A stretch of DNA of 64,000 bases from Methanoregula boonei 6A8 (GCF_000017625.1 NC_009712.1:62001-126000), one strand, 5' to 3'. Numbered from the stretch's first letter, positions 1-8,954 are shown. Translations and numbers: made by a program. The notes: generated from the letters alone by a model not told the origin.

Positions 1-2
1 TC

Positions 3-770
3 TCCCCCGGCCAGTATACTGATGATACTCAGATCATGATCCTTGTGGCCACGCTCCTTGCCGACGGGAAATACAATGACGAGCGGTACGGCCTCGCATT
101 AAAAGAACTCTACGCACGGGAGGTTCTCCGGTTCCCGGATGGCTCGATCTCGGCTGCCTGCGATCATATGATCAGCGGGCAGGCAACATCCTGCGGGGTG
201 AAATCAACAACAGCCGGCTGTCTCCCCGCCTCACTCCCGTTTGCCCTTGTGTATCCCGATATTCACGAAGCCACCGGGCGTGCCGTGCGTGCCTGCTCGA
301 TCACCCACACCCACCCGGCGGCCCATGCCGCGGTTTCCACCTTTGTTACGCTGGTATACAGCGCCATCCATGGGCACGCAGACCCGGTGGAAAAGGCCCT
401 GGCCCAGGCACAGAATGAGGACGAGGTCCTGGGAGGCAAGATCCACAACGCGATCGAACTTGAAAAAGAGGGCATTGAGACGGATACCGCGATTCTCAAG
501 ATAGGTAACGACGTCTCCCTGTACCAGACACTTCCGATCTCGTTTTTCCTCATCAGGAGGTACCAGCGCCCTGCCGATCTTTTGACTGTTGCTGCCTACG
601 TAGGAGGCAACACCGATACGATCGGGTTCCTCTGTGGGGCATATCTTGGGGCAAGCAAAGGTGCCGGTGCCATTCCGGCGGATCTTCTGGAGGGCCTTGA
701 AGACCGCCAGCGTATCGAGATCCTGGGCCAGCGGATTTTTGACATCTACACCCGGAAGCTGGAACGATAA
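3..770 (+). CDS. ADP-ribosylglycohydrolase family protein (5' partial)
   Basis: The left window edge cuts this gene. The frame is open from base 3 and encodes the T-D-D-T-Q signature (bases 18-32) that binds one metal of the ADP-ribosylglycohydrolase (DraG/ARH) binuclear Mg site, so the ATG at 36 is internal. The second metal motif appears near the C-terminus as G-G-N-T-D-T-I-G, where most members have G-G-D-T-D. The family removes ADP-ribose from proteins or small molecules; the substrate here cannot be told from sequence. What remains is all-helical in appearance and ends at a TAA followed by a T-run. Family assignment is firm; activity is less certain because of the Asp-to-Asn change. Confidence 0.85.
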   Translation, partial: SPGQYTDDTQIMILVATLLADGKYNDERYGLALKELYAREVLRFPDGSISAACDHMISGQATSCGVKSTTAGCLPASLPFALVYPDIHEATGRAVRACSITHTHPAAHAAVSTFVTLVYSAIHGHADPVEKALAQAQNEDEVLGGKIHNAIELEKEGIETDTAILKIGNDVSLYQTLPISFFLIRRYQRPADLLTVAAYVGGNTDTIGFLCGAYLGASKGAGAIPADLLEGLEDRQRIEILGQRIFDIYTRKLER

Positions 771-773
771 ATC

Positions 774-780
774 TTTTTTT
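774..780 (+). terminator. T-run terminator
   Basis: Seven consecutive T residues lie immediately after the stop codon of the ADP-ribosylglycohydrolase gene. Archaeal RNA polymerase commonly terminates at such runs, and the next gene starts about 100 bp later. Confidence 0.45.
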
Positions 781-878
781 CTAGAATTCCCTGCCTTCGT
801 TTTGCCTTCCTGCGCCGCCGGTACCTTTGCCGCTTCTCCCGCAAAAGGTTAAGATTTCAGGAAGGAAAAGATCCTAGT

Positions 879-1865
879 ATGAAAGTTGCGATTGTCGGCG
901 CGTCCGGGTACGCCGGCGGCGAACTGGTCCGCCTGTTGTACCACCATTCTTCTGCAGAGGTAACCTGCGTTACGTCACGCAGCCTTGCAGGAATACCGCT
1001 TTCTGAGGTCCATCCCCAGCTTACGGGATTTTCTGATCTCAGGTTCGAGAACCCGGCGCCCGATGCCATCGATGCTGACGTGGCTTTCCTTGCGGTTCCG
1101 CACACGGCAGCCATGACGATCGCAGGAAAGCTGCTCTCGCGGGGGATCAAGGTTGTGGACCTCAGCGCCGACTACCGGTTGCCAAAGGATACCTTCGAGA
1201 AGGTATATGGCGTAACCCATACGGATTATTTCCCCGCCCCGTACGGTATCCCCGAGTTGCACCGGAAGGAGTGCATCAACGCAAAGTTCGTGGCAAACCC
1301 CGGTTGTTTCCCCACGGGAGCAACGCTTGCCGCAGCGCCCATTGCCTCCCGCGCACATACCATTATCTTTGATTCAAAGACCGGGGTGAGCGGGGCCGGG
1401 GACAATCCCTCGGCAACTACCCACTATCCCAATGTCGGGGACAATGTCAGCCCCTATAAATGGACCAGCCACCGCCATCTTGCGGAGATGAAACAGGAAC
1501 TCTCAAAGCTTGGCTCAAAAGCCGCCTGCTACTTCACCCCCCATCTCGTGCCGGTCAACCGCGGGATCCTCACCACCGCCCATATCCTCTTAAACGAACC
1601 CCTGGAGACAAAAGAGGTGGAAAAACTCTACCGTGAATATTACAAGGACGAATTCTTTGTCCGGTACCAGAAGCCTATGCTCTCAGCAGTCCGGGGCAGC
1701 AACTTCTGCGATATCATGGTCGAGAGCGAGGGCAAAAGGGTCGTGGTGGTCTCGGCGATCGATAACCTTGTCAAGGGCGCAAGCGGCCAGGCCATCCAGA
1801 ACATGAACCTCATGTGCGGATTTAAAGAGACTGATGGTCTCGATGCACCCGGGCTGCTGCCCTAA
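879..1865 (+). CDS. argC: N-acetyl-gamma-glutamyl-phosphate reductase
   Basis: ArgC reduces N-acetylglutamyl phosphate to the semialdehyde with NADPH, the third step of arginine synthesis, in the cytosol. The 328-residue product begins with a Rossmann nucleotide-binding motif (G-A-S-G-Y-A-G-G, residues 7-14). It carries the catalytic cysteine in P-G-C-F-P-T at residue 143 and has normal family length. It is the first gene of a same-strand arginine run: argC, a CBS-domain gene 17 bp downstream, argJ and argB. The ATG at 879 directly precedes the Rossmann strand, so the start is well fixed. Confidence 0.96.
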   Translation: MKVAIVGASGYAGGELVRLLYHHSSAEVTCVTSRSLAGIPLSEVHPQLTGFSDLRFENPAPDAIDADVAFLAVPHTAAMTIAGKLLSRGIKVVDLSADYRLPKDTFEKVYGVTHTDYFPAPYGIPELHRKECINAKFVANPGCFPTGATLAAAPIASRAHTIIFDSKTGVSGAGDNPSATTHYPNVGDNVSPYKWTSHRHLAEMKQELSKLGSKAACYFTPHLVPVNRGILTTAHILLNEPLETKEVEKLYREYYKDEFFVRYQKPMLSAVRGSNFCDIMVESEGKRVVVVSAIDNLVKGASGQAIQNMNLMCGFKETDGLDAPGLLP

Positions 1866-1882
1866 AAGAACTGGTGATTTCA

Positions 1883-2359
1883 ATGCTTGTTTCAGAAGCC
1901 ATGACTAAAAACCCCCTGACCTGTACGGTCAACACCCCCCTCCGCGACGCGGTTGCAATCCTGCGAGAACACCATATCGGGGGACTCCCGGTGCTTGACG
2001 GTGAATCTCTCGCCGGCATTATCACGGAGTCGGATATCCTTGCCCAGCTTGCGACCCACAAGCTCTCCGATGACCTCTGGCTCCCGTCGCCCCTTGAGAT
2101 CATCGAGGTCCCAATCCGGGAATATATCAACTGGGAGAAGACCAAGGATGCCCTCAGAAATATCGGGGACCTGCCGGTAAAAAAAGTGATGACTCATCCG
2201 GTGATAACGGCGACCGGAGATATGGATATCGAAGACGCAGCAGCACTTATGCTCAAAGAGCGCATCGCACGACTCCCGGTAACTGATGGTAAAAAACTAA
2301 TCGGGATTCTCACCCGCGCTGACATTGTCCAGGCGGTCGGTGCCTCCCGCTCATTATAG
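1883..2359 (+). CDS. Tandem CBS-domain protein in the arginine operon
   Basis: A 158-residue protein made almost entirely of two CBS motifs. The first covers about residues 1-57 (starting M-L-V-S-E-A-M) and the second about 97-155 (V-K-K-V-M-T-H-P). A roughly 35-residue linker containing W-L-P-S-P-L-E separates them. CBS pairs bind adenine nucleotides or SAM and usually regulate a partner. The ATG at 1883 is chosen over a GTG at 1874 because the GTG lies inside a GGTGAT ribosome binding site (1873-1878), four bases before the ATG. Its place between argC and argJ suggests a regulatory role in arginine synthesis or energy sensing, but that is inference and no catalytic domain is present. Confidence 0.9.
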   Translation: MLVSEAMTKNPLTCTVNTPLRDAVAILREHHIGGLPVLDGESLAGIITESDILAQLATHKLSDDLWLPSPLEIIEVPIREYINWEKTKDALRNIGDLPVKKVMTHPVITATGDMDIEDAAALMLKERIARLPVTDGKKLIGILTRADIVQAVGASRSL

Positions 2360-2401
2360 GTATCAAACCTCACGTGCGACAATTTCGGAGATTCGATTAT
2401 T

Positions 2402-3559
2402 ATGGCCTACAAAAGTCTCTGTGCGGTCAAAGGTGTCACCGCAAACGGCATTAAGGAAGGAAAGTTCGGCCTTGCCCTGATCCGGGCAAGCGGCACCTCG
2501 GCAGGAGTGTTTACCGCAAACCTTGCCCGGGCAGCACCCATAGAGCTGATGCGAAAACAGATCCGGAAAGGCAGGCTGGAAGCAGTTATTGCAAACAGCG
2601 GCTGCGCAAATGCCTATACCGGCAGGCGCGGGTACGACGATGCCGTCTCCATGACGGAGTATGCCGGCTCGGCGCTGGGAGTAGATACATCATCTGTTGG
2701 CGTAGCAAGTACCGGTGTCATCGGCAGGTACCTTGACCTGCCCCTGATCCGGCGCCAGTGTGCGGACGTGGCGCTCAACCTTACCTCTTCCCCGGCTGCG
2801 GAGGACCTCACGGTAAAGGCGATCATGACCACCGATCTGTATCCCAAGCACGCGCTCGTGGAAAAGGAAGACTTCACGATCGGGGCGATTGCCAAGGGAA
2901 GCGGGATGATTGCGCCCAACATGGGCACCATGCTCGCGTTCATCTATACCGATGCCGAGATTGCGGCACAACCCCTCAGGGAGGCGCTCAGGGCCGCAAC
3001 CCGGCGGACGTTCAACCGTGTTGTGGTTGACGGGGATACCAGTACAAACGACATAGCACTCTGTACTGCCACGGGAGAGTCCGGGAAGGTAAACACGACA
3101 GAATTCTCCGCAGCGCTCGAAGCGTGTTGCCGCTCGCTTGCCCAACAGATCGCAGCGGACGGCGAAGGGGCAAGCAAGCTCCTCGAAGTTACGGTCCGAG
3201 GCGCTCCCAAAGAGGAAGCGGCAGCAAAGGTTGCCCGGGTCGTAATTGAGTCCCCCCTTGTAAAAACCGCAGTATACGGCGAAGACCCCAACTGGGGCCG
3301 GGTCATTGCGGCGGCCGGGCGGGCCGGGGTAAAATTTGACCCGAACGCGGTCTCCCTCTGGATCAGCGACGGAAACGAAAAGTACCCGCTGGTGAAATCC
3401 GGGGAGATTATTGCGGATCTCACCAAGGCCAAGGCCGCGATGCACGGGAAAAAGGTTATTTTCATTCTCGATCTCGGGGCCGGGAAGGAAGAGGCAACGG
3501 CCTGGGGCTGCGACCTTACCGAAAAGTATGTTGAGATCAACGGAAGGTACACCACATGA
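2402..3559 (+). CDS. argJ: Bifunctional ornithine acetyltransferase / N-acetylglutamate synthase
   Basis: ArgJ transfers acetyl from N-acetylornithine to glutamate, recycling the acetyl group in the cyclic arginine pathway. Some members also use acetyl-CoA. The 385-residue product has the conserved [14 protein letters not shown] motif. Thr176 is the expected self-cleavage nucleophile that splits the precursor into alpha and beta chains; Gly rather than the usual Ala precedes it. The C-terminal half has D-P-N-W-G-R and ends in [12 protein letters not shown], typical of the family. It overlaps argB by 4 bp (ATGA), implying translational coupling. Whether it is bi- or monofunctional cannot be read from sequence. 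Confidence 0.96.
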   Translation: MAYKSLCAVKGVTANGIKEGKFGLALIRASGTSAGVFTANLARAAPIELMRKQIRKGRLEAVIANSGCANAYTGRRGYDDAVSMTEYAGSALGVDTSSVGVASTGVIGRYLDLPLIRRQCADVALNLTSSPAAEDLTVKAIMTTDLYPKHALVEKEDFTIGAIAKGSGMIAPNMGTMLAFIYTDAEIAAQPLREALRAATRRTFNRVVVDGDTSTNDIALCTATGESGKVNTTEFSAALEACCRSLAQQIAADGEGASKLLEVTVRGAPKEEAAAKVARVVIESPLVKTAVYGEDPNWGRVIAAAGRAGVKFDPNAVSLWISDGNEKYPLVKSGEIIADLTKAKAAMHGKKVIFILDLGAGKEEATAWGCDLTEKYVEINGRYTT

Positions 3560-4431
3560 TGAAGCGCGAAGACGTCCTCATGGAAGCTCTCCCCTACATC
3601 CAGCAGTTCCACGGCAAGACGATCGTGATTAAGCTGGGAGGCCATGCGATGGTCGATCCCGAGGTTCTTGAGAACGCCATAAAGGATGCCGTCCTCCTCC
3701 ATTACGTTGGGATTCGTGTCGTGCTGGTTCACGGTGGCGGGCCGGAGATCACCGAGAAGATGAAAGCGCTCGGGAAAGAATCGGTCTTTGTCGGGGGCCT
3801 GCGGGTCACCGATCAGGAGACGCTCGAGATCGCGCAGATGGTGCTTGTGGGCAAGATTAACAAGGGCATCATCTCGCTCATTGCAAAATGCGGTGCGAAG
3901 GGTGTCGGGCTCTCGGGAAGTGACGGGAATATTATCCTTGCAAAGAAGATGGATCTCCAGAAAGTCAACGTCCAGGGAGTGGAGCAGGAGGTGGACCTCG
4001 GGCATGTCGGCGAGATCGAATGGATCGACCCGTCGCTCCTCACCACCCTCCTTGATCGGGACTATATTCCGGTTATCTCCCCGATTGCCATTGACCGGTA
4101 TGGCGGGAGCCTCAACATCAACGCAGATACAGCAGCCGGCGATATCGCCATTGCACTCAAGGCCTACAAGCTGATCAATATGACCGATGTGGATGGCGTG
4201 ATGGATGCAAAAAGGACTCATGTCTTCCGCAAGCTCTCCATTACGGAGGCAAATGCCCTTCTGGCCTCGGGGGCCATCGGGGAGGGGATGATCCCGAAGG
4301 TCTCCTCGGTTATCAAGGCGGTCGAGAACGGTGTCAAGTACTCCCACATCATCAACGGCAATGTGGAGCACAACCTGATCCTCGAACTCTTCACCCATGA
4401 GGGGGTCGGGACAATGATCTCCCTCCAGTAG
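3556..4431 (+). CDS. argB: Acetylglutamate kinase
   Basis: ArgB phosphorylates N-acetylglutamate, the second step of arginine synthesis. The 291-residue amino acid kinase-fold protein shows K-L-G-G-H-A near residue 27, the glycine-rich V-H-G-G-G-P-E substrate loop, and the [12 protein letters not shown] nucleotide-site segment. Length is normal. The start overlaps the argJ stop by 4 bp. With argC and argJ this gives three core enzymes of the acetylated pathway; argD, argF, argG and argH are not in the window. A T-run follows the stop, so argB is probably the last gene of the transcript. Confidence 0.96.
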   Translation: MMKREDVLMEALPYIQQFHGKTIVIKLGGHAMVDPEVLENAIKDAVLLHYVGIRVVLVHGGGPEITEKMKALGKESVFVGGLRVTDQETLEIAQMVLVGKINKGIISLIAKCGAKGVGLSGSDGNIILAKKMDLQKVNVQGVEQEVDLGHVGEIEWIDPSLLTTLLDRDYIPVISPIAIDRYGGSLNINADTAAGDIAIALKAYKLINMTDVDGVMDAKRTHVFRKLSITEANALLASGAIGEGMIPKVSSVIKAVENGVKYSHIINGNVEHNLILELFTHEGVGTMISLQ

Positions 4432-4432
4432 G

Positions 4433-4439
4433 TTTTTTT
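4433..4439 (+). terminator. T-run terminator after argB
   Basis: Seven T residues follow directly after the argB stop codon, consistent with intrinsic archaeal termination of the arginine operon. Confidence 0.45.
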
Positions 4440-4505
4440 GCACGCCGCGGCAACACTCACCTACGAAATAAACCGAATTTCAAAAGAGAGTACGGGAGTC
4501 GCCGG

Positions 4506-4910
4506 ATGGACAGGATCATAAAATTTGTTATTGCACTGTTAGTGGTTATCGCTGCTGCCAGCGTGGCCTATCTCGTGTTTGCTGCCTCTCCGGCCCCCTC
4601 ATCCTCATCATCAGGTGTAAACGATAGTATTGTCTACTATTTCTATGGCAATGGCTGCCCGCACTGCGCGGCTGTTGAGCCCTTTATGGAAAATATGACC
4701 AAAAAGTATCCCGATGTCGATATCCGGATGCTTGAAGTGTGGTATAACCAGACCAACCAGCAGATCGATGATCAGGTAAATGCAGAGGCTGGTATCACCT
4801 CCCCCCCGGGAGTGCCGGAGATCGTGATCGGGAAGACCGTGCTTGTCGGTGAAGTTGATATCCCGGCCAAGCTCGAAGGGTACCTCCAGGCCATTGAAAA
4901 AAAAAAGTAA
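4506..4910 (+). CDS. Membrane-anchored thioredoxin-fold protein, first half of a split thioredoxin/CcdA protein
   Basis: The 134-residue product has an N-terminal hydrophobic anchor or signal (about residues 5-27), a Ser/Pro linker, and a thioredoxin fold facing outside. Its redox motif is C-P-H-C at residues 51-54 and it has a cis-Pro segment (G-V-P-E-I-V). It ends E-K-K-K-stop exactly within and after a run of ten A residues (4897-4906). In the -1 frame the reading frame stays open past this stop and encodes a second thioredoxin domain and a CcdA-like membrane domain. Slippage or frameshifting at the A-run would therefore give one 495-residue protein; a sequencing error or a real splitting mutation is also possible. 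The likely role is passing reducing equivalents across the membrane. Confidence 0.85.
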   Translation: MDRIIKFVIALLVVIAAASVAYLVFAASPAPSSSSSGVNDSIVYYFYGNGCPHCAAVEPFMENMTKKYPDVDIRMLEVWYNQTNQQIDDQVNAEAGITSPPGVPEIVIGKTVLVGEVDIPAKLEGYLQAIEKKK

Positions 4911-5992
4911 CCCCTGAACCCCTGCCGGAAGGCACATCTCCTGCATCCAAACCCTCCTTTTCTCCTGCCTCGAACCGGCCGGTCACCGGCTATTATTTCT
5001 ATGGTGAGGGGTGCAGCCATTGCGATGCGATAAAACCGTTCATTGCTGACATCCAGTCACGGTACCCGGCGTTCGACCTTGAGCAGCTCGAAGTGTACCA
5101 CAACGCCACCAACCAGGCCTTGTTCCTTTCAATGGATCAGAACCTTGGCATCGCGTCCCCGGGTGTCCCCACTATTATTATCGGGAACCATACACTGGTC
5201 GGGGAAGACCAGATCCGGGACCAGCTGGAACAGGTGATCCTCGCAGAACAGGCCACTTCGGGTGGCCCGGCCCAGGGAAATCTCACCGTGGCGGAGAACA
5301 GTCCCGGCACGTTCTCCCACCTGACCGTCCCCCTGGTAATCGTTGCTGCAGGGATCGACAGCCTCAATCCCTGCGCCTTTACGGTCTTAATTATCCTCCT
5401 GCTCTCCATTATTGCGCTCCAGAGCCGCCGGCAGGTGCTGATAGTGGGCGTCACCTATATCGCCGCGGTTTTTTTGTTCTACTTTATCTCCGGCATTGGG
5501 GTCCTTTCGTTTGTGCACCTTTCGGGGATCTCCAGTCTCATAGCGCTTGCTGCCGCTGTCATCGCCATCGTCCTTGGGGTGGTAAATATTATTGAAGCGG
5601 CGGTGAAAAAAGACGGATTTTTCCTTGCGATCCCCGAATCGAAGAAACCGGTGATTGAGCGGTATATTACAACCGCCACACTGCCTGCCGCATTTGTGCT
5701 TGGCGTCCTTGTGGGGATTTTCGAGTTGCCCTGCACCGGGGGGATCTATCTGACCATCCTTGGCCTGATCAGCAACACCCTCACATTCACCGAGGGAATT
5801 CCTTATCTTCTTCTTTATAATTTAATCTTTGTTCTGCCGCTCATCGTCATCCTTCTCGCTGTTGTCCTGGGTATTCCCCCTGAGCGGGTGAACACCTGGA
5901 GGCTTGAGAACCGCCGGAAGCTCCGGTTTGCCATAGGGGTTGCGATGATCCTTGTCGGTGCCTTTATCCTTATCGGCCCCCGGCTCCTGTAA
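4898..5992 (+). CDS. Second thioredoxin domain plus CcdA/DsbD-type membrane domain (no start codon of its own)
   Basis: The frame opens at 4898, just after a TGA at 4895-4897. It has no ATG, GTG or TTG until a GTG at 5093, which is already past the C-S-H-C redox motif (codons 5012-5023). It therefore needs expression by frameshift or slippage from the upstream A10 run. Order: a Pro/Ser-rich linker, a thioredoxin domain closely resembling the first one (both have Y-Y-F-Y-G before the motif and a Y-N-Q-T-N-Q or H-N-A-T-N-Q segment), then a roughly six-helix membrane domain. Two conserved membrane cysteines, N-P-C (5372-5374) and L-P-C-T-G-G (5732-5734), match the CcdA/DsbD pair that shuttles electrons across the membrane. 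Confidence 0.8.
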   Translation, partial: KKKVTPEPLPEGTSPASKPSFSPASNRPVTGYYFYGEGCSHCDAIKPFIADIQSRYPAFDLEQLEVYHNATNQALFLSMDQNLGIASPGVPTIIIGNHTLVGEDQIRDQLEQVILAEQATSGGPAQGNLTVAENSPGTFSHLTVPLVIVAAGIDSLNPCAFTVLIILLLSIIALQSRRQVLIVGVTYIAAVFLFYFISGIGVLSFVHLSGISSLIALAAAVIAIVLGVVNIIEAAVKKDGFFLAIPESKKPVIERYITTATLPAAFVLGVLVGIFELPCTGGIYLTILGLISNTLTFTEGIPYLLLYNLIFVLPLIVILLAVVLGIPPERVNTWRLENRRKLRFAIGVAMILVGAFILIGPRLL

Positions 5993-6065
5993 AAAGGGGA
6001 TATTCTCCCGTTTTTTAAATCTCCCGGCGGCTGCCGGACCAAAAAAGAGAGTTGGTTTTGCGGAA

Positions 6066-6365
6066 TTATTTACGGGTACTTTTTCTCGTTGCCGGTGGGT
6101 CCATTGCCGCCCGTTGCGCTTTCTCATTCATGGAGATCAGGGTCTCAAAAATCCCCCTGATAGGCACCGGGTCGACGTGCTCTGCCTTTGCCAGTTTCAT
6201 CACGTAGTCCAGCACATCGTTCTTGCGCTGGTTGTCATGGACCGGTATCCCGCTCTCCTTTTTGATTGCGGCAATTTTTCCGGCAAGGCTTTGCCGTCGC
6301 GCGATAAGGTGGATGATCTCCTCATCAATCTGGGTGATCTCTGCCCGGATCTCCTCAATGGTCAT
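6066..6365 (-). CDS. Chorismate mutase (AroQ class)
   Basis: A 99-residue all-helical protein starting M-T-I-E-E-I-R-A-E-I, the usual start of AroQ-fold chorismate mutases. It contains the R-R-Q-S-L-A-G-K-I-A-x-I-K motif, whose Arg and Lys bind chorismate, and a later helix with E-x-L-I. It converts chorismate to prephenate for phenylalanine and tyrosine synthesis. The ATG at 6365 is preferred over an upstream in-frame ATG because the extra 65 residues look like translated intergenic DNA. The gene converges on the thioredoxin/CcdA locus and is divergent from the peptidase gene at 6478. Confidence 0.88.
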   Translation of the reverse strand: MTIEEIRAEITQIDEEIIHLIARRQSLAGKIAAIKKESGIPVHDNQRKNDVLDYVMKLAKAEHVDPVPIRGIFETLISMNEKAQRAAMDPPATRKSTRK

Positions 6366-6477
6366 AGGAAAGTACAATCGCCGGAAAAAGGGATAAACGT
6401 GCTGACAATAGTTTGTCTGGATCTCCGTACGCGGTAGACACATATCGCAGGAGCGCCCTAGTTGATCCAGTGGTTTC

Positions 6478-7116
6478 ATGCTCGGAAATATTACCCGGCG
6501 CGAAGAATACGATCTCTTTGCCGCATGGCTGGCCGTATCGCTCTCGTTTGCCATAATCAAGCTGGCGCCCTACGGTGTCCTTGGCCCTATCCAGCCCGTT
6601 AACCCGGCAACTGCCCTGACCTACCTGGTCATTGCCCTCCTGACCGCGGGAATCGGCCTTGTCCTGCACGAACTGGCCCACAAGTTTGCCGCAATAAAGT
6701 TCGGCTTCTGGGCCGAATTCCATAAGAACAATTTCATGCTGCTTGTTGCTGTGGCCCTTGCCGCGCTCGTGGGCTTTGTCTTTGCCGCTCCCGGTGCAAC
6801 CGTGATCTACAGCACAAGGCCCGATGGCCGGACAATCAACCGCGAGGAGAACGGAATGATCTCGGCAGCCGGGCCGGTCACCAACCTCGTCCTCTGCATA
6901 CCGTTTGCGGTCCTTATTTTTGCTACCGCCCCCCAGTCCCTCCTGTACCAGATCGGGATTTTCGGTGTCCAGATTAACGCCATGATCGCTGCGTTCAACA
7001 TGCTTCCGATCAGCATACTTGACGGGAACAAGGTCCTGTCCTGGAATATCCCGGCCTTTGTCCTGCTTATCGCCGCATCCTTCGCGGTGCTGGTGAGCTC
7101 TTTCTATATCCTCTGA
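6478..7116 (+). CDS. M50 (site-2 protease-type) membrane zinc metallopeptidase
   Basis: A 212-residue polytopic membrane protein with the zinc motif H-E-L-A-H (around residue 64) inside a transmembrane helix and the third-ligand segment N-M-L-P-I-S-I-L-D-G near residue 180. Together these define the compact M50B/S2P-like family that cuts membrane-spanning substrates. The loop between them includes N-G-M-I-S-A-A-G-P-V-T-N, the family N-x-x-x-x-x-x-G-P motif. No PDZ or CBS domain is present. The substrate is unknown. It is divergent from chorismate mutase over about 110 bp, and a nine-T run follows its stop. Confidence 0.88.
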   Translation: MLGNITRREEYDLFAAWLAVSLSFAIIKLAPYGVLGPIQPVNPATALTYLVIALLTAGIGLVLHELAHKFAAIKFGFWAEFHKNNFMLLVAVALAALVGFVFAAPGATVIYSTRPDGRTINREENGMISAAGPVTNLVLCIPFAVLIFATAPQSLLYQIGIFGVQINAMIAAFNMLPISILDGNKVLSWNIPAFVLLIAASFAVLVSSFYIL

Positions 7117-7125
7117 TTTTTTTTT
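7117..7125 (+). terminator. T-run terminator
   Basis: Nine T residues follow immediately after the peptidase stop codon, between convergent genes. Confidence 0.5.
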
Positions 7126-7144
7126 AAAACAGCCCCGGGGCTTT

Positions 7145-7753
7145 TCAGCTGCTCCCGGCAGTCTTCTCTAAATCCCGTACGATCTGCTGGCCTTTCTCAT
7201 AGGCTTCTTTGAGTGCGGTCGGGTGGTTTTTGATCCCGTTATACGCGTCCATGTTATTGGCCACAATGTTTTCCGTATAGTCAAACCCCGTGCCATGGAA
7301 CAGCGCGGTGATGGCAGGGAAGGCGCTGTCGAACACCCTGTCAAGGTTCTGCCCGGCAGTCGAGATAAAAACGCCCTTGTGCCGCCGGATGTGGTCCTCG
7401 GAGAACGTGAGCGTTTTGAGGATGAACTTGCGTGCCCAGAGGTACTGGGCCCGGTCAATGAAGCCTTTGAGCTGGGCAGTGATCCCCATGCTGTAGATCG
7501 GCGAAGCAACGGCAAGGATATCGGTGGCAAGGATCCTGTCATACAGGCCCGGGGCATCGTCCTTTACGATACATTCGCCGGTCTTGTGGCACGCGTTGCA
7601 TCCCCGGCACGGGGAGTAATCGATCTCCCTGAGTACCACTTTTTCGACCGTGGCACCTGCGGCCTTAGCCCCTTCAAGGAAACTGTCCAGCAGCGTCTCG
7701 GTATTCCCGTGCCGGCGCGGACTCCCGGAAATCCCGAGCACTTTTACGGTCAT
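7145..7753 (-). CDS. Iron-sulfur flavoprotein (NADPH-dependent FMN reductase family)
   Basis: A 202-residue flavodoxin-fold protein starting K-V-L-G-I-S-G-S-P-R-R-H-G-N-T, the FMN phosphate loop. A compact cysteine motif with CX2CX2CX5C spacing (around residues 49-61) matches the 4Fe-4S ligands of methanogen iron-sulfur flavoprotein (Isf). Isf-type proteins move electrons from ferredoxin and are linked to reduction of O2 or H2O2. The gene overlaps its upstream paralogue by 4 bp (7750-7753), so the pair is one transcription unit. The exact acceptor cannot be inferred. Confidence 0.88.
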   Translation of the reverse strand: MTVKVLGISGSPRRHGNTETLLDSFLEGAKAAGATVEKVVLREIDYSPCRGCNACHKTGECIVKDDAPGLYDRILATDILAVASPIYSMGITAQLKGFIDRAQYLWARKFILKTLTFSEDHIRRHKGVFISTAGQNLDRVFDSAFPAITALFHGTGFDYTENIVANNMDAYNGIKNHPTALKEAYEKGQQIVRDLEKTAGSS

Positions 7754-8376
7754 GGGATTATCCCCTCCGACAACCGCTTTTTAAGCTCGGCAATCACGGA
7801 TATCCCCAGTTTTTCCGCATCTGCTTTTGCCGTGGGGTGATGGGTGATCGCCCCCTTCTCATCCACGCCGTTTATCATCAGGTAACTGATATCTGCATCC
7901 CGGATCTCGATCACGTGGTAAAAGCACTTGACCGATGGCACGGCGCCATCAAACACATGCGGCCAGGTCTGTCCGGCGGTTGCAAGAAAGACCCCCAGGC
8001 GCTTTCCTTTGCGTTCGGGTGGGACCACGGGGAGCTTGAGGACGTATTTCCGCGAACGGAAGACCTGTGCCCTGTCCACAAGGGCCTTGACCTGCGAGGC
8101 AAGTCCCATGCAAAAAATCGGGGATGAGAGAACGATGCAGTCCGCCTCGATGATCTTGTCGTGCCAGCGATCCATGCCATCGCGCTGGATACACCGGTTG
8201 AGTTTCTCGCACGCATTGCATCCCCGGCAGGGATTGATGTCAGCCTCGGTGAGCGGGATCTTCTCGATTGTGACATCCTTTTCCTGTGCCATGGATGCAA
8301 GCATCCAGTCAAGCAGGGTCTCCGAATTGCCGGACCTGCGCGGGCTGCCGGCAAATGCGAGGACTTTTACGGGCAT
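7750..8376 (-). CDS. Iron-sulfur flavoprotein paralogue (NADPH-dependent FMN reductase family)
   Basis: A 208-residue paralogue of the downstream gene, with the same FMN loop (A-G-S-P-R-R-S-G-N-S-E-T) and the same CX2CX2CX5C 4Fe-4S motif (P-C-R-G-C-N-A-C). The two proteins align along their whole length, including the S-P-I-x-x-M-G substrate segment and the T-A-G-Q-x-x-x-x-V-F-D segment. This suggests a tandem duplication and possibly a heteromeric enzyme. It is the first gene of the pair. Confidence 0.88.
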   Translation of the reverse strand: MPVKVLAFAGSPRRSGNSETLLDWMLASMAQEKDVTIEKIPLTEADINPCRGCNACEKLNRCIQRDGMDRWHDKIIEADCIVLSSPIFCMGLASQVKALVDRAQVFRSRKYVLKLPVVPPERKGKRLGVFLATAGQTWPHVFDGAVPSVKCFYHVIEIRDADISYLMINGVDEKGAITHHPTAKADAEKLGISVIAELKKRLSEGIIP

Positions 8377-8481
8377 AGATGATGCTTGGATACGGTGAGT
8401 GAAAAACCATTGGATAGGAAACCTGCGGGAAATCTTCTCCCACGGGATTGACCGGGAATGAGCAGATGCTATCCCCCGCGA

Positions 8482-8524
8482 AAAATCAAAAAGGGAGTCC
8501 TCCCGGGAGAATCAATCCCGGGAG
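8482..8524 (-). terminator. Hairpin plus T-rich terminator
   Basis: On the minus strand, a perfect 9-bp stem (8500-8508 with 8516-8524) with a 7-base loop is followed by two T-runs. It lies just downstream of the CMD-family gene and would end the desulforedoxin-CMD transcript. Confidence 0.6.
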
Positions 8525-8546
8525 TCCCTGCCTGCGAGGCGTTGCC

Positions 8547-8954
8547 TCACTTCTTCATGACTTCATCCAGCTGTGCCTTGCCGTACACATAGGCCGGCAT
8601 GCCGGCCAGAAGGAACGAGACCCGCAGGGCCTCCTCAACCTCGGCCTTGGTAACGCCAAGGTTTGCCGCACCCATCAGCTGGGCCCGGACCGCGTGCTGG
8701 TCGCGAAGCGACGCTGCAATGGCGATCGCGATCAGCTTTTTGGTTTTCCGGGTGAGCTTGCCATCGTCCCAGATGTGGTCTTCCATCTTGATGACCAGAT
8801 CGTACATCCCGGGATCGTTTGTGGTCAGTTCCTTGAAGAATTTGGGCACTTTTCCAATCTTCTTTTCAAGCCCTTTGAGTTCCTTTACCGTCTTCTTCGC
8901 AACAGGTTTCTTTGCTACAGGTTTTGCTACAGGTTTTTTGACAACCATACTCAT
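8547..8954 (-). CDS. Carboxymuconolactone decarboxylase (AhpD-like) family protein
   Basis: A 135-residue protein. Residues 1-28 are a Lys/Pro/Val/Ala tail with repeated K-P-V-A-K units; the rest is a CMD/AhpD-type helical domain ([13 protein letters not shown] and later [13 protein letters not shown]). The C-x-x-C pair used by AhpD peroxidase partners is absent: Gln and Val stand at or near those positions. Classical thiol redox activity is therefore unlikely. It overlaps the upstream desulforedoxin gene by 4 bp, tying it to oxygen or superoxide defence by context. The basic tail resembles nucleic-acid-binding tails; its function is unknown. Confidence 0.85.
   Translation of the reverse strand: MSMVVKKPVAKPVAKKPVAKKTVKELKGLEKKIGKVPKFFKELTTNDPGMYDLVIKMEDHIWDDGKLTRKTKKLIAIAIAASLRDQHAVRAQLMGAANLGVTKAEVEEALRVSFLLAGMPAYVYGKAQLDEVMKK

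Noticed and set aside
2944-4443. A 499-codon minus-strand frame opposite argJ and argB
   Set aside because: It runs antisense to two firmly identified genes and its translation has no family character; long antisense frames are expected in GC-rich coding DNA.
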